Below the pieces are notes generated by a model. That model saw only the letters and a program-made list of their open reading frames with translations, did not search any database and was not told where the DNA came from. DNA of 64,000 nucleotides from Streptomyces rubiginosohelvolus. GTDB lineage: Bacteria; Actinomycetota; Actinomycetes; Streptomycetales; Streptomycetaceae. Shown here piece by piece: positions 36,772-43,961 of this stretch. Positions within the stretch are counted from its first letter, which is position 1. Each line of letters begins with the position of its first letter. A program made the translations under genes and the position numbers. The stretch is taken from the NCBI RefSeq assembly GCF_014649875.1, contig NZ_BMTW01000002.1, forward strand, positions 434,001 through 498,000, read 5' to 3'.

Positions 36772-38061
36772 ATGACGGATCAACCAGAGCCCGAGCAGCA
36801 CGACGCGCCCCGGCTCACCACCCGGCAGGCGGCCGAGCTGCTGGGCGTGAAGCCGGAGACGGTGTACGCCTACGTCAGCCGGGGTCAGCTCAGCAGCGTG
36901 CGGGCCGCCGGAGGGCGGGGCAGCACGTTCGACGCCGAGGAGGTCCGGGCGCTGGCGCGGCGTTCGGGCCGCCGTGACCCGTCTCCGGCCGGGGGTGACC
37001 TCGCCTTCCGGACCGGCATCACGCTCATCGAGGACGACCGCTGCTACTTCCGCGGGGTCGACGCGACGGAGCTGGCCCGGCGCTACGGCTACGAGGAGGT
37101 CGCCGAGTGGCTGTGGACGGGGGAGCTACGGCCCGGCGCCCGGTTCGCCGCACCCGACGGGACCCTCACGGCGACCCGCAGGGCGGTCGAGGCGCTGCCC
37201 GCGCACAGCGGGTCGACGGACCGGCTGCGGGTGGCGGTGACGGCTGCCGCGGCCACGGATCCGCTGCGGTTCGACCTGTCGCCGGCGGCGGTATTGAACA
37301 GTGCGCGCGGCCTGATTCCGACGCTGGTGGGCGCGTTGCCCGTGCTGGGCGGTCCGGCGGCCGAAGGGGATTCGCTGGCGGCGGAGCTGTGGTCGCGGCT
37401 CACCGCGGAGTCGGCCGATGCCCCGTCCCTCGCCGTGCTGGACGCGGCCCTGGCGCTGCTGGTCGACCACGACCTGGCGGCCTCCACCCTGGCCGCCCGG
37501 GTCGCCGCCTCCGCTCGGGCCCATCCGTACGCCGTGGTCTCGGCGGGCCTCGGCGTGCTGGAGGGGCCGCTGCACGGTGCGGCGAGCGGCCTGGCGCACC
37601 GGCTGCTCCGGGAAGCGGTGGACCGGGGCAGCGCGGTCCCCGTGGTCGCCGACCATCTGCGGACCGGGCGGCGGGTGCCCGGCCTGGGCCACCGGATCTA
37701 CCGGGGCGAGGACCCCCGGGCGACCGTCCTGTTCGAGCTGCTGGCGGAGGTGCCGCAGGCGGCCGGGGCGCTGGCGGCGGCCCGTGAGGTGGTGGCGACG
37801 ACGGCGCGGCACGCTCCGCTGCACGCCAACATCGACCTGGCGCTGGCCGTCCTGTCGGTCTCCCGGGGGATGGCGGCGGACGCGGGCGAGACCGTGTTCG
37901 CGGTGTCCCGTACGGCGGGCTGGATCGCCCACGCGCTGGAGGAGTACGGGGAGCGCCCGCTGCGGATCCGGCCGAGCGGGCAGTACTCCGGGCCCCGGCC
38001 GCCCCAGCCCCTCCCCCGGGACGGATCAGGTCCGGACCAAGGGCCGGGCAGCGCAAATTAG
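36772..38061 (+). CDS. Citrate synthase-fold protein with N-terminal helix-turn-helix
   Basis: 429 residues. Residues 13-65 form an excisionase/MerR-like DNA-binding domain (RLTTRQAAELLGVKPETVYAYVSRGQLSS...STFDAEEVRALAR). Residues 75-410 are citrate-synthase fold with the catalytic set His268 (EGPLHGAAS), His307 (GLGHRIYRGEDPRA) and Asp355 (ANIDLALAV) all retained, so it may bind or turn over oxaloacetate/acyl-CoA. It probably acts as a metabolite-responsive regulator of the adjacent divergent citrate synthase gene. ATG 36772 was chosen; a TTG at 36733 would overlap the palindrome. Confidence 0.85.
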   Translation: MTDQPEPEQHDAPRLTTRQAAELLGVKPETVYAYVSRGQLSSVRAAGGRGSTFDAEEVRALARRSGRRDPSPAGGDLAFRTGITLIEDDRCYFRGVDATELARRYGYEEVAEWLWTGELRPGARFAAPDGTLTATRRAVEALPAHSGSTDRLRVAVTAAAATDPLRFDLSPAAVLNSARGLIPTLVGALPVLGGPAAEGDSLAAELWSRLTAESADAPSLAVLDAALALLVDHDLAASTLAARVAASARAHPYAVVSAGLGVLEGPLHGAASGLAHRLLREAVDRGSAVPVVADHLRTGRRVPGLGHRIYRGEDPRATVLFELLAEVPQAAGALAAAREVVATTARHAPLHANIDLALAVLSVSRGMAADAGETVFAVSRTAGWIAHALEEYGERPLRIRPSGQYSGPRPPQPLPRDGSGPDQGPGSAN

Positions 38062-38068
38062 CTACGGA

Positions 38069-39088
38069 TCACAGGGAATTCTCGCGCGGCGGCTGGGCGG
38101 TGGATCCGCGCACCACCAGCTCCGGCTCGAAGAGCAGCTCGTCCGAGGGCACGGCCCGCCCGCCGATCTGCACCGAGAGCAGCTCCACGGCCGCGCGCCC
38201 CATGGCCTCGATGGGCTGGCGGACGGTGGTGAGGGGCGGCTCGGTGCAGTTCATGAAGGCCGAGTCGTCGTAGCCGACGATCGACACGTCGCCGGGCACC
38301 GAGAGCCCCCGGCGGCGGACGGCGCGCACGGCGCCCAGCGCGAGCGGGTCGCTGGCGCAGATGATGCCGGTGACACCGCGCTCCAGCAGCCGCGTCGCGG
38401 CGGCCTGCCCGCCCTCCAGCGAGAACATGGCCCGGGCCACCCACTCGTCGGGGATGCTCGTTCCGGCCTCCTCGGCGAGCACCCGGGCGGCGGCGAGCTT
38501 GCGCTGCGACGGCACGTGGTCGGACGGTCCGAGGACGAGTCCGATGCGGTCGTGGCCGAGCGAGACGAGGTGACGCCAGGCCTGCTCGACCGCGACGGAA
38601 TCGTCGCAGGAGACGCCGGGGAAGCCGAGGTGTTCGATGGCCGCGTTGATCAGAACTACGGGGATCTTGCGGTCGGCGAGCACCTTGTAGTGGTCGTGCG
38701 GGGCGTCGGCCTGGTGGTAGAGGCCGCCCGCGAAGACCACGCCGGAGACCTGCTGCTGGAGGAGCAGCTCGACGTAGTCGGCCTCGGAGACGCCGCCCTT
38801 GGTCTGGGTGCAGAGCACCGGGGTCAGCCCCTGCTGGGCGAGCGCGCCGCCGACCACCTCGGCGAAGGCCGGGAAGATCGGGTTCTGCAGCTCCGGCAGG
38901 ACCAGGCCGACCAGCCGGGCGCGTTCGCCGCGCAGCTGGGTCGGGCGCTCGTAGCCGAGGACGTCCAGCGCGGAGAGGACGGCCTGCCTGGTGGCGTCGG
39001 AGACGCCCGGCTTGCCGTTCAGCACCCGGCTGACCGTCGCCTCGCTGACTCCCACCTTCTGGGCCACTTGAGCAAGTCGTCGCGTCAT
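38069..39088 (-). CDS. LacI-family transcriptional regulator
   Basis: 339 residues. The N-terminal LacI helix-turn-helix is intact (RRLAQVAQKVGVSEATVSRVLNGKPGVSDATRQAVLSALDVLGYERP), followed by a periplasmic-binding-protein-like sugar-sensing domain (LVGLVLPELQNPIFPAF, VSIVGYDDSAFMNCTEPPLTTVRQP). No sugar transporter is adjacent, so its targets are elsewhere or it acts on its own promoter. ATG 39088 gives the exact family N-terminus. Its stop lies 7 bp from the convergent HTH-citrate synthase stop. Confidence 0.92.
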   Translation of the reverse strand: MTRRLAQVAQKVGVSEATVSRVLNGKPGVSDATRQAVLSALDVLGYERPTQLRGERARLVGLVLPELQNPIFPAFAEVVGGALAQQGLTPVLCTQTKGGVSEADYVELLLQQQVSGVVFAGGLYHQADAPHDHYKVLADRKIPVVLINAAIEHLGFPGVSCDDSVAVEQAWRHLVSLGHDRIGLVLGPSDHVPSQRKLAAARVLAEEAGTSIPDEWVARAMFSLEGGQAAATRLLERGVTGIICASDPLALGAVRAVRRRGLSVPGDVSIVGYDDSAFMNCTEPPLTTVRQPIEAMGRAAVELLSVQIGGRAVPSDELLFEPELVVRGSTAQPPRENSL

Positions 39089-39091
39089 GAA

Positions 39092-39126
39092 CGCAAGATT
39101 AGCGCAAGAAACGCAAGAAGATTGCG
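39092..39126. promoter_or_regulatory. Candidate LacI-type operator
   Basis: Directly upstream of the LacI start: CGCAA-GAAGA-TTGCG inverted repeat (39112-39126) and two more CGCAAG direct half-sites at 39092 and 39103. The position suggests autoregulation. Confidence 0.55.
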
Positions 39127-39149
39127 TTGATGGCGAACTCCCGGGACCT

Positions 39150-39218
39150 CTCACGGAAGCAGCGCTGAATCCCTCACGGAGGCGCCGCTGAAACGCTCAC
39201 AGACGCGGCGGCCGGAGG
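39150..39218. repeat. Three 23-bp iterons upstream of the sensor kinase gene
   Basis: Units start at 39150, 39173 and 39196 with exact 23-bp spacing. The first two share CTCACGGA-GC followed by CGCTGAA; the third keeps CTCAC-GA-GC and then decays. They lie between the LacI gene and the kinase gene (start 39307). Regular spacing of about two helical turns suggests binding of tandem regulator dimers. Confidence 0.65.
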
Positions 39219-39306
39219 CAAGAGCCGCGCGGTTCGAACCCTCGAATTCCCGGGCGCCGAGCGACGAGATTTCCGCCCCGGCCGCCCGGCCCTTACCGTC
39301 TCTCTG

Positions 39307-40992
39307 ATGAACGCCCCACCGACCCCCGGCCGGGGACCGCGCCGGTTCGGCTGGCCTCAGCGGGTCTTCTCCCAGGTCCTGCTGATGCAGCTGGCCATCA
39401 TCACCGGTGTGACGATCCTGGTCACCGGCCTCTTCCTGGCCCCGCTCAGCGACCAGCTGGACGACCAGGCGATGCGCCGCGCCCTGGCCATCGCCCAGTC
39501 CACCGCCGCCGACCCGGACATCGTGGAGCACCTGAGCAGCACGGACCCGTCGGACGGGGGCCCGGTCCAGTCGGCCGCCGAGCGGGTGAGGCGGGCGACC
39601 GGCGCGGAGTACGTCGTCGTCATGAACCAGCGCGGGGTGCGCTGGTCGCACCCCGACACCCACCGGATCGGCGCGGTCGTCTCCACCGACCCCGGTGAGG
39701 CGCTGCGCGGCCGGGAGGTGATGGAGATCGACAGCGGCACCCTCGGCCGCTCGGCGCGGGGCAAGGTGCCGTTGTTCGGCCCGTCCGGCGAGGTGATCGG
39801 CGCGGTGTCGGTGGGTATCGCGTACGACAGTGTCCGCGCCCGGCTCCTCGCGGCGATCCCGGGGCTGCTCGCGTACGCGGGCGGGGCCCTGGCCGTCGGT
39901 GCGCTCGCCGCGTATCTGATCTCCCGGCGCTTGCAGCGGCAGACCCATGACCTGGCGTTCTCCGACATCTCCGCGCTGCTGACCGAACGCGAGGCCATGC
40001 TGCACGGCATCCGCGAGGGGGTCGTCGCCCTCGACGGGGCCGGCCGCGTCCGGCTGCTGAACGACGAGGCGCAGCGGCTGCTGGGGCTGGGCCCGGAAGC
40101 GGCGGGCCGGCCGCTGGAGGAGGTGCTGGGCGACGGGAGGACCACGGACGTGCTGGCCGGGCGGGTGGTCGGCGACGACCTGCTGGCGGTACGGGGCAGC
40201 CGGGTGCTGCTGGCCAACCGGATGCCCACGGACGACGGCGGAGCCGTGGTGACCCTGCGCGACCGGACCGAGCTGGAGCACCTCGGCCGCGAGCTCGACT
40301 CCACCACGGGGCTGATCGACGCCCTGCGCGCCCAGGACCACGAGCACGCGAACCGGCTGCACACCCTGCTGGGGCTGCTGGAGCTGGAGATGCACGAGGA
40401 CGCGATGGAGTTCGTGACCGAGGTGGTGGGCGTGCACCGGGCGACGGCCGAGCAGGTCACCGAGAAGGTCCAGGACCCGCTGCTGGCCGCCCTCCTCGTC
40501 GGCAAGACGACGGTCGCCGCCGAGCGCGGTGTCTCGCTGCGACTGGCTCCCGGCACGCTGCTACCGGACCGGGTGGTCGATCCCCGGGGTCTGGTGACGG
40601 TGGTGGGCAACCTCGTCGACAACGCCACGGACGCGGCGGCCGGATCGGACGGGGCGCGGATCGAGGTCGGCCTGCGGACCGAGGGCCGTACGGTGATCCT
40701 GGGGGTGCGCGACAGCGGCCCCGGCGTCCCGCAGGACCAGCACGCGTCGATCTTCACGGAGGGCTGGTCCACCAAGGACGTCCCGGCGCACGGCAAGCGC
40801 GGCCTCGGGCTCGCCCTCGTACGACGGCTCGCGGAGCGCCAGGGAGGCAGTGTGACGGTGTCCGGGGCGGACGGCGGCGGCGCGGTGTTCACGGTCGTGC
40901 TGCCGGAGGCGCTGGCGGAGCCCCCCGCGGGCTCCCCGGAAGACCGTCCGCCGCACCCCACGCAACCGGCGACGACGGGAGAGCAGCGGTGA
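39307..40992 (+). CDS. CitA/DcuS-family sensor histidine kinase
   Basis: 561 residues. TM1 is at about 22-46, followed by a periplasmic PAS-like sensor (about 47-178; typical GAEYVVVMNQRGVRWSHPDTHRIG and GSARGKVPLFG-type ending), TM2 at about 185-206, a cytoplasmic PAS (about 225-325) and a kinase with the family H-box DHEHANRLHTLLGLLEL (His345). The ATPase motifs are NLVDNATDAAAG and GKRGLGLALVRRLAERQGG. Such kinases sense di- or tricarboxylates outside the cell. The stop overlaps the regulator start by 4 bp. Confidence 0.9.
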   Translation: MNAPPTPGRGPRRFGWPQRVFSQVLLMQLAIITGVTILVTGLFLAPLSDQLDDQAMRRALAIAQSTAADPDIVEHLSSTDPSDGGPVQSAAERVRRATGAEYVVVMNQRGVRWSHPDTHRIGAVVSTDPGEALRGREVMEIDSGTLGRSARGKVPLFGPSGEVIGAVSVGIAYDSVRARLLAAIPGLLAYAGGALAVGALAAYLISRRLQRQTHDLAFSDISALLTEREAMLHGIREGVVALDGAGRVRLLNDEAQRLLGLGPEAAGRPLEEVLGDGRTTDVLAGRVVGDDLLAVRGSRVLLANRMPTDDGGAVVTLRDRTELEHLGRELDSTTGLIDALRAQDHEHANRLHTLLGLLELEMHEDAMEFVTEVVGVHRATAEQVTEKVQDPLLAALLVGKTTVAAERGVSLRLAPGTLLPDRVVDPRGLVTVVGNLVDNATDAAAGSDGARIEVGLRTEGRTVILGVRDSGPGVPQDQHASIFTEGWSTKDVPAHGKRGLGLALVRRLAERQGGSVTVSGADGGGAVFTVVLPEALAEPPAGSPEDRPPHPTQPATTGEQR

Positions 40993-41663
40993 TCGAGGTC
41001 CTGATCGTCGACGACGACGTGCGGGTGGCGCAGATCAACGCTGCGTACGTCGCCAAGGTCCCCGGCTTCCGGGTGGCCGCCCAGGCCCACTCGGCGGCCG
41101 GGGCACTGGCGACGGTCGAGGAGGTCCCGGTCGACCTGATCCTGCTGGACCACTATCTGCCCGACCGCAACGGCCTCGCCGTCGTGCGGGAGCTGCGCCG
41201 CCTCGGCCATCAGGTCGACGTGATCATGGTGACGGCCGCCCGGGACGTCGCCACCGTGCAGGACGCGATGCGGCACGGTGCGCTCCAGTACCTGGTGAAG
41301 CCGTTCACGTACGCCGGTCTGCGCGCGAAGCTGGAGGCGTACGCGGCGCTGCGGCAGACGCTCGACGGGGGCGGGGAGGCCGAGCAGGCTGAGGTGGACC
41401 GGCTCTTCGGCGCGCTGTGGGCGACGGGCGAGCCGGCCCTCCCCAAGGGCCATTCCCCCACCACGGCCGAACTCGTCCGGGGGGCCCTGCGCGGCGCCGA
41501 CGGCCCGCTGTCCGCGCAGGAGATCGCCGACAGTGCGGGGATGAGCCGGCAGACGGCCCAGCGCTATCTGAAGCTGCTTGAGCGCACCGGCAAGGTCCGG
41601 CTGACGCTGCGGTACGGCGAGACGGGCCGCCCGGAACACCGGTACGCCTGGGCCGCGGGCTGA
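40989..41663 (+). CDS. CitB/DcuR-family response regulator
   Basis: 224 residues. The receiver has VDDD, Asp54 (LILLDHYLPDRNG) and KPFTYAGLRAKLEAYA, then a linker and a C-terminal helix-turn-helix (LSAQEIADSAGMSRQTAQRYLKLLERTGKVRL) typical of the CitB class. It starts with GTG inside the kinase stop (GTGA). Likely targets are carboxylate uptake genes; the symporter operon that ends 21 bp away on the opposite strand is the obvious candidate, by analogy with DcuSR and MctC-type loci. Confidence 0.92.
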   Translation: MIEVLIVDDDVRVAQINAAYVAKVPGFRVAAQAHSAAGALATVEEVPVDLILLDHYLPDRNGLAVVRELRRLGHQVDVIMVTAARDVATVQDAMRHGALQYLVKPFTYAGLRAKLEAYAALRQTLDGGGEAEQAEVDRLFGALWATGEPALPKGHSPTTAELVRGALRGADGPLSAQEIADSAGMSRQTAQRYLKLLERTGKVRLTLRYGETGRPEHRYAWAAG

Positions 41664-41683
41664 GCCCACGGCCCGCCCACGCC

Positions 41684-43276
41684 CTATGCCGCCCCGGCCC
41701 CCGTCAGCGCCCGCACCTCGGCCTCGGCGTGCTTGGCCTCGTCGGGCGGCTCGGGCGAGATGACCGTACCGATCCAGCCGGCCAAGAAGCCGAGCGGGAT
41801 CGAGACCAGGCCCGGGTTCTCCAGGGGGAAGAGCTGGAAGTCGACGCCGGGGAAGAGGGATGTCGGGCTGCCCGAGACGACGGGTGAGACCAGCACCAGG
41901 ACGACCGCCGGGACCAGGCCGCCGTACACCGCCCAGACCGCGCCCCGGGTGGTGAAGTTGCGCCAGAACAGCGAGTAGAGCAGGACCGGGAGGTTCGCCG
42001 AAGCGGCCACGGCGAAGGCGAGGCCGACGAGAAACGCCACGTTGAGGTCCTGGGCGAGCAGCCCGAGACCGATCGCGACCGCACCGATCCCGGCGGCGGC
42101 GGTACGCGCCACGGCGACCTCGCTGCGCTTCTTGCGCCCGGGGCGGCGGAGCGAGGCGTAGAGGTCGTGGGCGACCGAGGCGGACGAGGCGAGCGTGATG
42201 CCCGCGACGACGGCCAGGATGGTGGCGAAGGCGATGGCGGCGACCACGGCGAAGAGAATCGTTCCACCGGTGGAGCCCTCGCCGCCGCCCAGATCGAGGG
42301 CCAGCAGCGGGATCGCGGTGTTGCCCGCCGCGTTCGACGCACGGACCTCGGCGGAGCCGACGAGTGCGGCGGCGCCGAACCCGAGCACGATCGTCATCAG
42401 GTAGAAGCTGCCGATCAGGCCGATGGACCAGACGACGGACCGGCGCGCGGCGCGGGCGGTGGGCACGGTGTAGAAGCGCGACAGGATGTGCGGCAGCCCC
42501 GCCGTGCCGAGGACCAGGGCCACGCCCAGGCTGATGAAGTCGAAACGCGAGGTCCAGTCCCCTCCGTACCGCAGGCCGGGGGCGAGGAAGTCCTTGCCGT
42601 GGCCGCTGCGTTCGGCCGCGGTGTTGAGCAGGCTGTTGATGTTCCCGTGGAAGTGGACCAGGACGAGCACGGTGAGCGCGACGGCTCCGGCCATCAGCAG
42701 GACGGCCTTGACGATCTGGATCCAGGTGGTGGCGCGCATACCGCCGAAGGACACGTAGATCACCATGAGCGCGCCGACCCCGACGACGGTCCAGGACCGG
42801 GCCGCGTCGCTCGTACCGCCGAGCAGCAGGGCCACCAGGCTGCCCGCGCCGACCATCTGGGCGACCAGATACAGCACGGAGACGGTGACGGACGAGGTGC
42901 CGACGGCGGTACGCACCGGGCGCTCCGCCATCCGCGCGGCGACCACGTCGGCCAGCGTGAACCGGCCGCAGTTGCGGACGAGTTCGGCGACGAGCAGCAG
43001 AACGACCAGCCAGGCGACGAGGAAGCCGACGGAATAGAGCATGCCGTCGTAGCCGAAGAGGGCGATCAGCCCGGAGATGCCGAGGAAGGAGGCTGCCGAC
43101 ATGTAGTCCCCGGCGATGGCGAATCCGTTCTCCATGGGCGAGAACAGGCGTCCGCCGGCGTAGAACTCCTCGGCGGAGCCCTGCCGGTTGCGGCCGACCC
43201 AGGTGGTGATGAAGAGCGTCACCGCGATGAACGCGCTGAACAGCAGCAGGGCGAGGGTCTGGTGGTCTCCTTTCAC
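41684..43276 (-). CDS. Sodium:solute symporter, ActP/MctC-like monocarboxylate transporter
   Basis: 530 residues with about 13 transmembrane helices of the SSS family. Family signatures include FYAGGRLFSPMENGFAIAGDYMSAASFLGISGLIALFGYDG and GLPHILSRFYTVPTARAARRSV. Closest in type to acetate permease ActP and corynebacterial MctC (acetate, propionate, pyruvate). The GTG start overlaps the DUF485 stop by 4 bp (GTGA), so both are made from one mRNA. It faces the CitA/CitB-type two-component genes tail to tail. Confidence 0.92.
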   Translation of the reverse strand: MKGDHQTLALLLFSAFIAVTLFITTWVGRNRQGSAEEFYAGGRLFSPMENGFAIAGDYMSAASFLGISGLIALFGYDGMLYSVGFLVAWLVVLLLVAELVRNCGRFTLADVVAARMAERPVRTAVGTSSVTVSVLYLVAQMVGAGSLVALLLGGTSDAARSWTVVGVGALMVIYVSFGGMRATTWIQIVKAVLLMAGAVALTVLVLVHFHGNINSLLNTAAERSGHGKDFLAPGLRYGGDWTSRFDFISLGVALVLGTAGLPHILSRFYTVPTARAARRSVVWSIGLIGSFYLMTIVLGFGAAALVGSAEVRASNAAGNTAIPLLALDLGGGEGSTGGTILFAVVAAIAFATILAVVAGITLASSASVAHDLYASLRRPGRKKRSEVAVARTAAAGIGAVAIGLGLLAQDLNVAFLVGLAFAVAASANLPVLLYSLFWRNFTTRGAVWAVYGGLVPAVVLVLVSPVVSGSPTSLFPGVDFQLFPLENPGLVSIPLGFLAGWIGTVISPEPPDEAKHAEAEVRALTGAGAA

Positions 43277-43749
43277 CGTCCGAGCCCTCTCGTCATCTCC
43301 TGGGTGTCCCAGCGCAGATCGAGCGCCGCCCGGTCCCTGCGCAGCCGCGCGTGCCGTGCGTACGCCCAGGTGAGCAGGAACGTGGTGAGGAACTGGCCGA
43401 GACCGGCCACCATCGCTACGTTCACCGCTCCGGCGACCGGGCGGGCCATCAGAGCGGGAGCGGTGGTCGCTGCGACGACGTAGGCGAGATACCAGAGCAG
43501 GAAGGCGAGGGCGGCGGGGGCCACGAAGCGGCGGTAGCGGCGGCGCACCTCGCGGAAGGCGTCGCTGCGGTGCACCTCCAGATAGATGTCGGCCGCGCTG
43601 GGCCGGGGGTCCGGCTCCGCCGCACCGGACGCGTCGAGGGCCGCGGCACCTCCCGTACCGTCCTGGTCGCCCCGGCCGGGGGCCGGCACGTCGTCCCACG
43701 GGTCGTCGAGCCGCACTCCCGCGGTCTGAGGCCCTGCTTCCTTCTCCAC
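43273..43749 (-). CDS. DUF485 membrane protein (symporter partner)
   Basis: A 158-residue small membrane protein of the YjcH/DUF485 family that accompanies ActP-like symporters. It has two transmembrane helices (FVAPAALAFLLWYLAYVVAA and VNVAMVAGLGQFLTTFLLTWAYARHAR) after a hydrophilic N-terminal region, preceded by the family motif FREVRRRYRRF. The GTG at 43749 has GGGGAG 7 nt upstream; an earlier in-frame start lacks one. Confidence 0.88.
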   Translation of the reverse strand: MEKEAGPQTAGVRLDDPWDDVPAPGRGDQDGTGGAAALDASGAAEPDPRPSAADIYLEVHRSDAFREVRRRYRRFVAPAALAFLLWYLAYVVAATTAPALMARPVAGAVNVAMVAGLGQFLTTFLLTWAYARHARLRRDRAALDLRWDTQEMTRGLGR

Positions 43750-43903
43750 CGAACAACTCCCCTGATCCGCGGACCTTTTCGGCCGCACGGCCAACGATGG
43801 GCGGTTCGGGAGGATCCCGGGCGCGTCATTCGCCCGACTTCACCCCTTCAGGTGACAGATATCCGGGACTGCTGCGCGCTTCCCCGACAAGGCCCCGGGA
43901 AAC

Positions 43904-43946
43904 GCACGCGGCCCCCGCGCCGGCGGAACCGGAGCGAGGGCCGTGC
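43904..43946. terminator. Probable terminator after parE
   Basis: An imperfect stem GCACG-GGCCC with GGGCC-GTGC and GC-rich loop, 16 bp downstream of the parE stop on the minus strand. A small bulge interrupts the stem. Confidence 0.55.
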
Positions 43947-43961
43947 GACGGGACCTTGGGG

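Noticed and set aside
39222-39260. tRNA-like T-arm (GGTTCGAA followed by CCC) near 39229
   Set aside because: The arms do not pair as a T-stem, and no acceptor, D or anticodon arms are present around it.
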